From: Blastococcus sp. HT6-30
GTDB lineage: Bacteria > Actinomycetota > Actinomycetes > Mycobacteriales > Geodermatophilaceae
Length of the DNA stretch: 64,000 nt
Assembly (NCBI RefSeq): GCF_039729015.1
Contig: NZ_CP155792.1
Coordinates: 826,001 to 890,000, forward strand
Direction of reading: 5' to 3'
Both the position numbers and the translations under genes were made by a program. Shown here piece by piece: positions 1-8,465 of this stretch. Every line of letters begins with the position of its first letter. Position 1 is the stretch's first letter. The notes under the pieces were generated by a model. That model was not told where the DNA came from, ran no database searches, and saw only the letters and a program-made list of their open reading frames with translations.

Positions 1-2
1 GC

Positions 3-3000
3 TGGGTGGTGCTGCAGCTGGCCATCCATCACCCCCCGCGCGACCTGGCTCTGACCGTCCTGGCGCCGCGCGGCCGCACCGACTGGAACTGGGTGCGCTG
101 GCTGCCGCACGCCCGCCCGGCCGACGGCGCGGGCCCGGTGGCGTTCGTCGGGAACGACCCCGAGACGGTTCCCGCGCGGGTCGCCGAGCTGACCGCCCTG
201 ATCCGGGCCCGTCGCGACGCGGTGACGACCGGGGCCGGCCGGGTGCTGCCGGAGTCCTTCCCCGCGCACGTGCTGGTCGTCCACGGCTTCCGGCCGCTGC
301 GGGTCACGCCCGGCCTGGCGCAGGTGCTGCAGGACGGGCCGGCCGTCGGCGTCTACGCGGTGTGCGCCGACGAGGAGGAGCGGTTCCTGCCCGAGGCGGC
401 CACCGCGACGGCGGTGTTCGACCCGGACGGCGAGGCGACGCTGTCGATCAGCCGCAGCGGCCACGACCCGGTTGCCGGCGTGCTCGCGGAGCCGGTGGCG
501 GCCGCGTTCGCCGAGGGCGCGGCCCGCGCGCTCGCGCCGCTGCGCGACGTCAGCCTCGCCGACGACGACGCCGTGCTGCCCGACAGCGTGCGGCTGCTCG
601 ACGCCCTCGGGCTGGAGCCGCCCACCGTGGACGGCGTCCGCGCGCAGTGGCAGCTGGAGGGCCGGACCACACGCATGGTGCTCGGCGCGGGCCTGCACGG
701 ACCGTTCACCCTCGACCTGCGTACCGACGGCCCGCACGGGCTGGTCGCCGGAACCACCGGCGCGGGGAAGTCCGAGTTGCTGCAGACGATGATCGCGTCC
801 CTCGCGGTGGCCAACCGCCCGGACGCGTTGAACCTCGTGCTGGTCGACTACAAGGGCGGCAGCGCGTTCAAGGACTGCGTGCACCTGCCGCACACCGTCG
901 GCATGGTCACCGACCTCGACGCCCACCTGGTGGAGCGGGCGTTGACCTCGCTGGGCGCCGAGCTCCGGTACCGCGAGCACCGGCTCGCCGCCGCCGGTGT
1001 CAAGGACGTCGAGGACTACGTCGACCTGCAGGCGCGTGAGCCCGGTCATCCGCCGCTGCCGCGACTGCTCATCGTCATCGACGAGTTCGCCTCGCTGGCG
1101 CGGGAGCTGCCCGACTTCGTGGCCGGGCTGGTGGGCATCGCCCAGCGCGGCCGGTCGCTGGGCATCCACCTCCTCCTGGCCACCCAGCGGCCGAGCGGGG
1201 TGGTGTCCCCGGAGATCCGGGCGAACACCAATCTGCGCATCTCGCTGCGGGTCACCGACGGCGCCGACAGCAGCGACGTGCTGGACGCGCCGGACGCCGC
1301 CCGCATCCCCCAGTCGGCGCCCGGGCGCGGGTTCGCCCGGCTCGGCCACGGCGCGCTGGTGCCGTTCCAGGCCGGCCGGATCGGTGGCCGCCGTCCGGGC
1401 CAGGGCGCGGAGGCCGCCGCCGCGCCGTTCGCCGTTCCGCTGGGCTGGCACCAGGCCGGGTACGCGGCCCCGCAGCGGCCGGCGACGGCGGACCGGCGGG
1501 CGGGCGTCGAGATCACCGACCTGTCGGTGCTCGTCGAGGCGGTCCGGGGCGCCGCGGACGCCGAGCGGGTGCCGGTGCAGCGCAGCCCGTGGCTGGCGGC
1601 GCTGCCGTCGCGGGTGCTGGCCACCGACCTCGAACCGCCCGCCGCCGGGGCATCGGCGGTCCGGCTGCCCTACGGGCTGCAGGACCTGCCGGCCCGGCAG
1701 GAGCGCCGGGTCGCCGCCTTCGACCCGGCGACCGACGGGCACCTGCTGGTCATCGGCTCACCCCGGAGCGGCCGGTCGCAGCTGCTGCGGACGCTGGCCG
1801 GGGCGGTCGGCTCGCGGTGCTCGACCCGCGACGTGCACCTCTACGCTCTCGACTGCGGCAACGGCGCGCTGCTCGCCCTGGAGGACCTGCCGCACTGCGG
1901 CGCGGTGGTGCCCCGCGCGCAGACCGAGCGCGCTGCCCGGCTGCTCGACCGGCTCGGCCACGAGCTCGAACGCCGTCAGCAGGTGCTGGCCGAGGGCGGC
2001 TTCGCCGACCTTGCCGAGCAGCGCCGCTCGGCCCCGGTCGACCACCGGCTGCCGCACGTGCTGGTGCTGGTCGACCGGTGGGAGGGCTTCACCCCCACCC
2101 TCGGCGAGGTCGACGGCGGGCGGCTCACCGACATCTTGCTGACCCTCGTGCGCGAGGGCGCGTCGGCCGGGATCTCGGTCGTGCTGACCGGCGACCGCTC
2201 GCTGGGCACCAGCCGGCTGGCCTCGCTGACCGACAGCAAGCTCGTGCTGCGGCTGGCCGACCGGGGCGACTACCCGCTGATCGGCGTGCCCGGCAGGCAG
2301 GTGCCCGACGGGTTGCCGCCAGGGCGGGGGGTCACCGTCGACGGCGCCGTCGAGACCCAGGTCGCGCTGCTGGCCGGGGACGGATCCGGGCAGGCGCAGG
2401 CGGCGGCGATCGCCGGGATCGCGGAGGCCGCGCAGGCGCGGGACGCGCTGCTGCCGCGGTCGGCCCGCCCCTTCCGCGTCGACGCGCTGCCCTCCCGGAT
2501 CACCTTCGAGGCGGCGTGGGACCTGCGGCCGGCGGAGCCCGGTCCGGGCTTCGCGCTGGTCGGGGTGGGCGGAGACGAGCTGGCCGGCGCCGGACCGGAC
2601 CTGGCGGGCGGCGGCCGGGCGTTCGTGGTCGCCGGGCCCGCCCGCTCGGGCAAGAGCTCCGTGCTGGCCGTCATGGCGGAGTCGCTGCTCCGGCACGGCA
2701 CGTCGGTCGTCGTCTGCGCGCCGAAGCCGTCGCCGCTGCGCGACCTGGCGGGGCGCTCCGGCGTCGTGGCGGTGGTGGAGGACGCCGCGGCTCCAGCCGG
2801 GTGCTGGCGGGAGTTGCTCACCGCCGATCCCGGGCGTCCGCTGGTCCTGCTCCTCGACGACGGCGACCTCCTGCGCGACTGCCCCGCGGCGGAGGTGTTC
2901 CGCGAGGTGGTCACCGGCTCCCTGCCCGGACGCGGCCTCGTGCTCGCGGGCACCGCCGACGGGATCTGCACCGGGCTCTCCGGGTGGCAGGTGGACGCGC

Positions 3001-3230
3001 GGAAGGCCCGGCAGGGGCTGCTCCTGTCCCCGCAGGGCAGCACCGACGGGGACCTGGTCGGCGTCCGGCTGCCGCGCAGCGCCGTCGGCGGGCCGGTGCG
3101 GCCGGGGCGGGGCCTGCTGCACCTGGGCGACGGGGCGGTGCGCGCCGTCGCCGTCCCGACGCCCCCGGCCCGGACCGGCCGAGCGCCTGTGGAAAACGGC
3201 GAACCGGGCCGTCGGGTCTCACTACGGTGA
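3..3230 (+). CDS. EccC-type ESX secretion ATPase, three FtsK domains (5' truncated by window)
   Basis: The frame is open to the left edge, so the true start lies outside the window; about 1075 codons are visible. Three FtsK/SpoIIIE-type ATPase modules are seen. The first has a good Walker A (GTTGAGKS, about residue 248) and a Walker B ending LIVIDEFA. The second has GSPRSGRS near residue 581, with Arg in place of the Walker A Lys. The third has GPARSGKS near residue 874. This is the layout of EccC, the membrane-associated motor that recognises and drives WXG100 substrates through type VII secretion. Four small ESX-like genes follow directly, which supports the call. Actinobacterial relatives often carry an FHA domain upstream; if present it would be outside the window. 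High confidence in family. Confidence 0.88.
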   Translation, partial: WVVLQLAIHHPPRDLALTVLAPRGRTDWNWVRWLPHARPADGAGPVAFVGNDPETVPARVAELTALIRARRDAVTTGAGRVLPESFPAHVLVVHGFRPLRVTPGLAQVLQDGPAVGVYAVCADEEERFLPEAATATAVFDPDGEATLSISRSGHDPVAGVLAEPVAAAFAEGAARALAPLRDVSLADDDAVLPDSVRLLDALGLEPPTVDGVRAQWQLEGRTTRMVLGAGLHGPFTLDLRTDGPHGLVAGTTGAGKSELLQTMIASLAVANRPDALNLVLVDYKGGSAFKDCVHLPHTVGMVTDLDAHLVERALTSLGAELRYREHRLAAAGVKDVEDYVDLQAREPGHPPLPRLLIVIDEFASLARELPDFVAGLVGIAQRGRSLGIHLLLATQRPSGVVSPEIRANTNLRISLRVTDGADSSDVLDAPDAARIPQSAPGRGFARLGHGALVPFQAGRIGGRRPGQGAEAAAAPFAVPLGWHQAGYAAPQRPATADRRAGVEITDLSVLVEAVRGAADAERVPVQRSPWLAALPSRVLATDLEPPAAGASAVRLPYGLQDLPARQERRVAAFDPATDGHLLVIGSPRSGRSQLLRTLAGAVGSRCSTRDVHLYALDCGNGALLALEDLPHCGAVVPRAQTERAARLLDRLGHELERRQQVLAEGGFADLAEQRRSAPVDHRLPHVLVLVDRWEGFTPTLGEVDGGRLTDILLTLVREGASAGISVVLTGDRSLGTSRLASLTDSKLVLRLADRGDYPLIGVPGRQVPDGLPPGRGVTVDGAVETQVALLAGDGSGQAQAAAIAGIAEAAQARDALLPRSARPFRVDALPSRITFEAAWDLRPAEPGPGFALVGVGGDELAGAGPDLAGGGRAFVVAGPARSGKSSVLAVMAESLLRHGTSVVVCAPKPSPLRDLAGRSGVVAVVEDAAAPAGCWRELLTADPGRPLVLLLDDGDLLRDCPAAEVFREVVTGSLPGRGLVLAGTADGICTGLSGWQVDARKARQGLLLSPQGSTDGDLVGVRLPRSAVGGPVRPGRGLLHLGDGAVRAVAVPTPPARTGRAPVENGEPGRRVSLR

Positions 3231-3264
3231 GCGGGCCGGCGCCCCTTCCGACGTGGAGACCCCA

Positions 3265-3561
3265 GTGAGCGATCTGTACATCGACGGAGCGGTGCTCGCC
3301 CGGGTCCACGCCGACCTCCTCGGCGTCCGGGACCTCCTGGAGCAGCCCGCCCGCGAGATGCGCGAGGTGACCGGATCCGCGATGGGTTCGCCGGCGCTGG
3401 CCCGGCGGATGGACGAGTTCGGAAACGAGTGGGCCTACGGCATCGGCAGGCTGGGTCGGTTCGCCGCCGACGCCGCCGACGCACTCGACCGGATCTCCGC
3501 GACCTTCCGGCAGGCCGACGCGTCGCTCGCCGACGCGCTGCGGGAAGCGGGCGGGCGATGA
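3265..3561 (+). CDS. WXG100-like ESX-associated small protein
   Basis: A 98-residue all-helical protein, the size of WXG100/ESX substrates, with two predicted helices and a hinge near the middle (NEWAYGIGRLG). The GTG at 3265 is preferred because GGAGA at 3255-3259 sits 5 bases upstream. A GTG at 3253 would overlap that ribosome site and add only four residues. The gene follows the EccC-type ATPase by 34 bases and its stop overlaps the next start in an ATGA. It is likely a secreted partner or chaperone of the following protein. No catalytic motif is seen. Confidence 0.7.
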   Translation: MSDLYIDGAVLARVHADLLGVRDLLEQPAREMREVTGSAMGSPALARRMDEFGNEWAYGIGRLGRFAADAADALDRISATFRQADASLADALREAGGR

Positions 3562-4802
3562 ACGGCAGCTTCGCCTCCCTGGGGTTCGACCCGGCTCCCG
3601 GGGACGTCGGCTCCGCCGCGCAGGTGGCCGCCGGTGTCACCGGCGCGGCCCGTGCGCTGGAGGAGATCTCCGCGGTGCTCACCGGAGCCGCCGGCGGCGA
3701 GTGGCGGGGTTCGACGGCCGTCGCCTTCCGCGAGCTGCTGTCCGGGGAGTTGCGGCCCAGGGTCGAGGCCGCGGCCCGCTCGTTCGACGAGGCGAGCCGC
3801 GCGCTGCACGACTGGCTGGACACCATGCACGCCGGTCAGCGCCGCGCGCGGGCCCTGGAGGCCGAGCACGCCGAGGCGGTCCGGCGGGCGCACGCCGCCC
3901 ACGCCTCCTACGCCGCCGTCCCGGCCGCCGCAGCCCCGGGCGGGACGCCGACCGCGGAGCAGGCCTCCGCCGAGGCCGACCGGCTCCGGGCCCGCGCGGT
4001 CGCCGGGCGGTCGGCGGGGGCGGCGGACGCAGAGGTGGACCGGATCACGCGGGAGGCCCGCGCCCTCCTCGCCGGCTACGAGCAGTCCGGCCGGGAGGTG
4101 GCCGGCCGGCTGCAGCGGGCGATGGACGTCGTTCCGGACGAGCCCGGCTTCTGGGCCGGGCTCGCCGAGGACGTCGGCGCGGTGCTCGCCGTCGTGGGGG
4201 AGGTCGCCGACGGCCTCCGCGACGTGCTGGTGGAGGTGCTGGACCGGTTGGCCCCGCTGCTGGACGTCGTCGGTGACCTCGCCGGACTGCTGAGCACTGC
4301 ATGCGGGTTGCTGGCGTTCGTCCCGGGGCTGCAGGTGCTCGCCGGCCCGGCCGTCGCGCTCGGTGTGCTGGCGGCGGGTGCCCACCACCTCGCCGCGGTG
4401 GGCGAGACGGGCAGCTTCACCGAGGCGCTCACCGACCCGGCCGTCCTGATGGACGCCGTGGGGGTGGCCCTGGGGGTCGGCGGCCTGGCGATCGGCACGC
4501 GGCTGCTCACCGCGGCCAGGGTGAGCCGCGCCGCGTCCGCCGCCGGTGGCCGAGCCACCGGCACGGTCCCGGAGCCGGTCGCCCTGCGGATGGATGCGGT
4601 GCCGACCTACTTCCAGCTGGCGCGTAGCACCAGCTACCAGATGTCCGAGGGTGAGCTGGTGTGGCGGATCGCCCGGTCGCACGTCAGCGCCGGTGTCGTC
4701 GCGACCACCGCGATGGGCGCCCGGGGCACCCTGGACACCGCCGGAAGGCTCGCCAGGTGGGAGTTCGGCCCGCTCACCCGGCAGCCGAGGGCGGTCGCGT
4801 GA
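3558..4802 (+). CDS. ESX-associated helical protein with C-terminal hydrophobic domain (putative substrate or toxin-like)
   Basis: A 414-residue protein starting at the ATG inside the ATGA overlap with the previous gene. Residues 1 to about 200 are alanine-rich and helical with a WRGSTAVAF motif near residue 52 (the WXG-type W-x-G then F pattern of ESX/LXG substrates) followed by a long coiled-coil-like stretch. Residues about 235 to 325 hold several hydrophobic segments, as in membrane-inserting or glycine-rich effector tails. The last 90 residues resemble no domain I recognise. Position between two small ESX genes and a downstream chaperone-like gene suggests a type VII substrate. The function is inferred from layout and the WxG motif only. 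Confidence 0.6.
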   Translation: MNGSFASLGFDPAPGDVGSAAQVAAGVTGAARALEEISAVLTGAAGGEWRGSTAVAFRELLSGELRPRVEAAARSFDEASRALHDWLDTMHAGQRRARALEAEHAEAVRRAHAAHASYAAVPAAAAPGGTPTAEQASAEADRLRARAVAGRSAGAADAEVDRITREARALLAGYEQSGREVAGRLQRAMDVVPDEPGFWAGLAEDVGAVLAVVGEVADGLRDVLVEVLDRLAPLLDVVGDLAGLLSTACGLLAFVPGLQVLAGPAVALGVLAAGAHHLAAVGETGSFTEALTDPAVLMDAVGVALGVGGLAIGTRLLTAARVSRAASAAGGRATGTVPEPVALRMDAVPTYFQLARSTSYQMSEGELVWRIARSHVSAGVVATTAMGARGTLDTAGRLARWEFGPLTRQPRAVA

Positions 4803-5464
4803 CCGCCTCCCCGTCGGTGGTCGCCGAGCTGTGCGTCCCCGCCGACTGGGCCGAGCTCCTGCTCCCCGACGACGACGCGGCCCACGCCTGCTTCGACGAG
4901 CTGGCCCGTGCGTCCTGGCCGTCCGGGCCGGTCGAGGTCCGGGCCGCCGGCGCCCGCGCGCTGCTGTCCTGGCGGGCGGCGGTGCTGGCCCGGGGGGCGG
5001 TGAGCCACGGGGTGGTCAGCGCTCCGCACCCCGGCGGCGGCACCGCCACCTGGCACGTGCTGAGCGCCGTCGTGACGCTGCCGGCGGTGGGCGAGGTGGA
5101 CCTCGGCGCGCTCCTCGCCGAGCTGCTGCGCGCGCAGGGGACCGAGGAGCTGCTCCACGTGGAGGCCTTCGAGACCGATCTGGGGCTCGGGGTCGGCGTC
5201 GTCGCCGAGCACACCGTCGTGCCTCCGCCGCAGCTCGGGGCCCTGGCCGCCCGCGGGATCGAGGTCGTCGCCGGACCGGTTCGCGTCGGGGTCGCCGCCG
5301 CGCTCGCCTGCGCCCCGGGCGCGGAGCAGGGCCTGCTGGTGGTGGGCGTGAGCCTGGCCCCCGAGCAGGTGTGGGAGGTGGCCGGGCTCGTGGCCGTCGT
5401 CGCCGGGCGTTCACGACTGCACCCGGCGCCGTCCGGGAACGAGGAAGAGGACCGGTCAGGATGA
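4799..5464 (+). CDS. Hypothetical ESX-cluster protein (EspG-like or chaperone-like position)
   Basis: A 221-residue protein with a GTG start at 4799 overlapping the stop of the previous gene (GTGA). It is acidic, without membrane segments or catalytic motifs, and has alternating hydrophobic strands that suggest a mixed alpha/beta fold. Its place directly after a probable ESX substrate and before a membrane protein would suit an accessory protein or chaperone, but I do not recognise the family. Its own stop overlaps the next ATG (ATGA at 5461), so the four genes from 3265 to 6273 look translationally coupled as one operon. Confidence 0.55.
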   Translation: MTASPSVVAELCVPADWAELLLPDDDAAHACFDELARASWPSGPVEVRAAGARALLSWRAAVLARGAVSHGVVSAPHPGGGTATWHVLSAVVTLPAVGEVDLGALLAELLRAQGTEELLHVEAFETDLGLGVGVVAEHTVVPPPQLGALAARGIEVVAGPVRVGVAAALACAPGAEQGLLVVGVSLAPEQVWEVAGLVAVVAGRSRLHPAPSGNEEEDRSG

Positions 5465-6273
5465 CCGCCGCGCAGAGCCCGTCGCCCGTCGACCGGCCCG
5501 TCCACCACCCGTGGGCGAGCCGGGCCGAGCTGCTGGCCGCCCGCGCGGAGGCGGTGCCCGCCCTGGAGCGGCGGCTCCTGAGCCTGCGCCGGGTAGCTCG
5601 CCAGACCGCGCTGACGCTGCTGTTCCTGTTCGCCGGGGGGTTCGTCGGCACGGCCGTGGACCAGCGCCACCACGAGCCGGTGGTGCTGGTCGTCGTCGCG
5701 GCCGCCGGACTGGCCGGCGTGGCGGCGGGCGTCTCGGTGATCCGCACCGAACGCGAGAACCGCCGGTGGAGAAGGCAGCTGCTCGGCTGGGCCGCCGCTG
5801 AGCGCGCCGGCCGGGCGCTCCCGCGCGGGCTGCTGCGACCGGAGCACCGCTCTCCCTTCGACGCGCACGGCGACGCCGACTTCGTCGACGTCGCCGAGGA
5901 AGCCCGGGTGGCGGCGACGGTCCGTACGAGGAGCGTGCGGCTGGTGGCTCACTCCGTTCCGGCGGTGGTCGCCGTGCTGGCGGGTGTGGTCGGTGTGCTG
6001 GGGATCGCCACCGAGCCGTTGGACGTCTCCCGCGTGGTCTTCGGCGTCTTCGCCGGTGTGCTGGGGATCGCCGGGCTCGTGGCCGTGGGGGCGCAGGGGC
6101 GGTACCTGTACGGCCTCGACCGGGCCCGGGCCCGGCTGGCGGAGGACGTCGCCCGCCTGCCCCGTGCCTCCGAGATTCCGGAGCCGCCTTTCGCCGTGCG
6201 CGTGCTCATCCCGGCCGCGCTCACGGTGCCGTTCGCGCTCCTGCTGATCCACCGGATCGCCTCCTCCGGCTGA
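5461..6273 (+). CDS. Membrane protein, last gene of the ESX operon
   Basis: A 270-residue protein with about five hydrophobic segments: two adjacent spans around residues 45-100, two around 160-210 and one near the C-terminus (about 245-265). Charged arginine-rich stretches lie between the pairs. The start ATG overlaps the stop of the preceding gene. No signature motif was recognised. It is probably a membrane accessory component of the type VII locus, but an unrelated function cannot be excluded. A strong hairpin terminator follows at 6330. Confidence 0.6.
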   Translation: MTAAQSPSPVDRPVHHPWASRAELLAARAEAVPALERRLLSLRRVARQTALTLLFLFAGGFVGTAVDQRHHEPVVLVVVAAAGLAGVAAGVSVIRTERENRRWRRQLLGWAAAERAGRALPRGLLRPEHRSPFDAHGDADFVDVAEEARVAATVRTRSVRLVAHSVPAVVAVLAGVVGVLGIATEPLDVSRVVFGVFAGVLGIAGLVAVGAQGRYLYGLDRARARLAEDVARLPRASEIPEPPFAVRVLIPAALTVPFALLLIHRIASSG

Positions 6274-6329
6274 TCCGCCGTCGGGCGACCTGCGGTCGTC
6301 GTCCCGGGGTGCACGCAACGCAGGACGGA

Positions 6330-6358
6330 AGGCCGCCTCGCATCCGGCGAGGCGGCCT
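6330..6358. terminator. Bidirectional hairpin terminator between convergent genes
   Basis: A perfect 12-bp stem (arms 6330-6341 and 6347-6358) with a 5-base loop, rich in GC. It lies between the end of the ESX operon and the end of the convergent WXG100-like gene, so it can serve both. There is no clear T tract, which is common in actinobacterial terminators. Confidence 0.75.
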
Positions 6359-6377
6359 CCCCGGGGAGCCGGGCGGG

Positions 6378-6674
6378 TCAGCGGCCGAGCGCGCCGGCCA
6401 GCTGGACGTCGGCGTCCCGGAAGGTGGCCGCGGCCTGGTTCAGGTACTGCGCCATGCCGTCCAGGCCGGCGATCATGTTCCGCGCGCCGGCGGTGAACTC
6501 GTCGTAGGACGCCTGGAAGGTGCGGCTGGAGCTGTCGGTCACGTACGCCTCGGCGACGAGCTGGTCGACGAGGCCCTTGAGCTGACCGAGCATGCCGTCG
6601 ATCTCGGCGCGGCCGTTGGTGAGCCGGCCGGCGGCGTCCTCCATCTGCTGGTAGGTGACGTTGACGTTGGCCAT
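6378..6674 (-). CDS. WXG100-family protein (EsxA/CFP-10-like)
   Basis: A 98-residue protein starting at the ATG at 6674, matching the usual length of WXG100 proteins. It shows the helix-turn-helix hairpin pattern, with the conserved F..SYDEF pattern just after the turn and a helical C-terminus. The W-x-G turn itself is absent; that region reads YVTDSSS. Such variants exist among paired Esx proteins where only one partner keeps the motif. It is transcribed towards the ESX operon, and is probably a secreted substrate of this type VII system. Confidence 0.75.
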   Translation of the reverse strand: MANVNVTYQQMEDAAGRLTNGRAEIDGMLGQLKGLVDQLVAEAYVTDSSSRTFQASYDEFTAGARNMIAGLDGMAQYLNQAAATFRDADVQLAGALGR

Positions 6675-6874
6675 GGTGGTGTCCAATCGGGAGGGCCGGC
6701 CGCGAACGGAGACCGGCGGATCAGCGGGTCTGGCGGGACGGTATCGACGGCGACCGTGTCGCCGGAGCGTTGTCCACAGGCACCGCGCAGACCCTCGAGC
6801 GTGGCCCGGAACCGCGGCGACGAGATGCTCCGGCGAGGCGTCGACTCGGGTCGCCTCCTCCAGCGGTCCGTGAC

Positions 6875-8425
6875 ATGGTCCGGTTCGTGAACGGCGCCCA
6901 GGCACTGATCAGGACCCTCGTCGACGCGGAGGTCGACGTCTGCTTCGCCAACCCCGGCACCTCGGAGATGCACTTCGTCGCGGCACTGGACGACGTGCCG
7001 GAGATGCGCGGTGTGCTGACCCTCTTCGAGGGGGTCGCCACGGGCGCGGCCGACGGTTGGGCACGGATGACCGGCCGACCGGCCGCGACGCTGCTGCATC
7101 TGGGCCCCGGCATGGGCAACGGCCTGGCCAACCTGCACAACGCCCGGCGCGGGCGGGCGCCCGTGGTCAACGTGGTCGGTGACCACGCCCGCTCGCACAA
7201 GCGGCTCGACGCACCGCTGGAGTCCGACATCGACGCCGTCGCCGGCACGGTCTCGCGCTGGGTGCGCCGTTCGCTGTCACCGGCCGACGTCGCCGCCGAC
7301 GCCGTCGACGCGGTGGCCGCCGCCCGCTCCGGTGGCATCGCGACGCTCGTCCTCCCGGCCGACGTCTCCTGGGAGGAGGGCGCCGAGGTGGCCGCGCCGC
7401 GGCCGGTGCGGCCGGCTCCGCAGGTGGCGCCGTCGGTGATCGAGGACGTGGCCACAGTGCTGGCCCACGGCGAGTCGGTGGTGCTGTTCCTCGGCGGTGA
7501 CGCCGTGACCGAGGACGGCCTGCTCGCCGCCGGGCAGGTCACCGCCGGCACCGGCGCCCGGCTGATGACCGAGACGTTCCCCGCTCGCGCGGCCCGGGGC
7601 GCCGGCCTGCCCGACGTCACCCGGCTGCCCTACCCGCCCGAGCTGGCGATGGCCGCGCTCGCCGGGACAAGGCACCTCGTGCTCGCCGGAGCCACCGCTC
7701 CGGTGCACTTCTTCGGCTACCCCGGCGTCCCCGGCCACCCCGTGCCCGAGGACTGCACGGTGCACGTGCTGAGCGAGCCGGGCGAGGACGGCGTCGCGGC
7801 CCTGCGGGCGCTCGCGGCGCTCGCGGCTCCCGACGCCGAGCCGGTGCTGCTGGAGGCCTCCCGTCCGGAGCTGCCCACCGGGGAGCTGACCCCGCGCACG
7901 ATGGCGGCGGTGATCGGTGCCCTGCTGCCCGAGCGCGCGATCGTCGTCGACGAGGCGCTCACCTCCGGGGTGGGGCTGATGGAGCTGACCTCGGGCGCGC
8001 CCCGGCACGACTGGCTGGCGCTCACCGGGGGCGCCATCGGCGACGGGCTGCCGATGGCCCTGGGTGCGGCGGTGGCCTGCCCCGACCGCCCGGTGATCGG
8101 CATCCAGGCCGACGGCAGCGCCATGTACACGATCTCGTCGCTGTGGAGCTACGCCCGCGAACAGGCCGACATCACCACGATCATCTGCGACAACGGCTCC
8201 TACGCCATCCTCCAGCACGAGCTGTCGCGGGTCGGCGCGGCGAACGACGGCGAGCGGGCCGCCAGGCTGCTCGACCTCGGCGGTCCCCAGCTGGACTTCG
8301 TCTCGATCGCGCAGGGCATGGGCGTGCCGGCCACCCGCGCCACCACGGCCGACGAGCTGGCCGAGCAGTTGCAGGGGGCGCTCGCCGAGCCCGGACCGCA
8401 CCTGATCGACGCCGTCCTGCGGTGA
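6875..8425 (+). CDS. Thiamine-diphosphate enzyme, acetolactate synthase large-subunit family
   Basis: About 516 residues with the three-domain layout of TPP enzymes: an N-terminal Pyr domain with the FANPGTSEMHF and LFEGVATGAADG motifs (the activating Glu lies in FEG), a central domain, and a C-terminal PP domain. The TPP motif near residue 412 reads ADGS rather than GDGS, ending CDNGSYAI. It is most like the benzoylformate decarboxylase or acetolactate-synthase-like group, and its substrate is unknown. The ATG at 6875 is given; the GTG at 6887 (VNGAQAL) matches where related proteins begin and is equally likely. The convergent neighbours are a cytosine deaminase and permease. Confidence 0.82.
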   Translation: MVRFVNGAQALIRTLVDAEVDVCFANPGTSEMHFVAALDDVPEMRGVLTLFEGVATGAADGWARMTGRPAATLLHLGPGMGNGLANLHNARRGRAPVVNVVGDHARSHKRLDAPLESDIDAVAGTVSRWVRRSLSPADVAADAVDAVAAARSGGIATLVLPADVSWEEGAEVAAPRPVRPAPQVAPSVIEDVATVLAHGESVVLFLGGDAVTEDGLLAAGQVTAGTGARLMTETFPARAARGAGLPDVTRLPYPPELAMAALAGTRHLVLAGATAPVHFFGYPGVPGHPVPEDCTVHVLSEPGEDGVAALRALAALAAPDAEPVLLEASRPELPTGELTPRTMAAVIGALLPERAIVVDEALTSGVGLMELTSGAPRHDWLALTGGAIGDGLPMALGAAVACPDRPVIGIQADGSAMYTISSLWSYAREQADITTIICDNGSYAILQHELSRVGAANDGERAARLLDLGGPQLDFVSIAQGMGVPATRATTADELAEQLQGALAEPGPHLIDAVLR

Positions 8426-8461
8426 GCGGTGCGGGGGCCGGCGACCGCCCCCGCACCGCTC
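8424..8461. terminator. Bidirectional hairpin terminator
   Basis: A 15-bp perfect stem (8424-8438 with 8447-8461) that overlaps the TPP-enzyme stop and ends just before the permease stop. It separates two convergent transcription units. Confidence 0.75.
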
Positions 8462-8465
8462 CCGG

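Noticed and set aside
2270-3826. Long leftward open frame opposite the ESX ATPase
   Set aside because: Arg/Ser/Pro-rich with no domain; it is a GC-driven shadow of the genes on the other strand, which have clear motifs.
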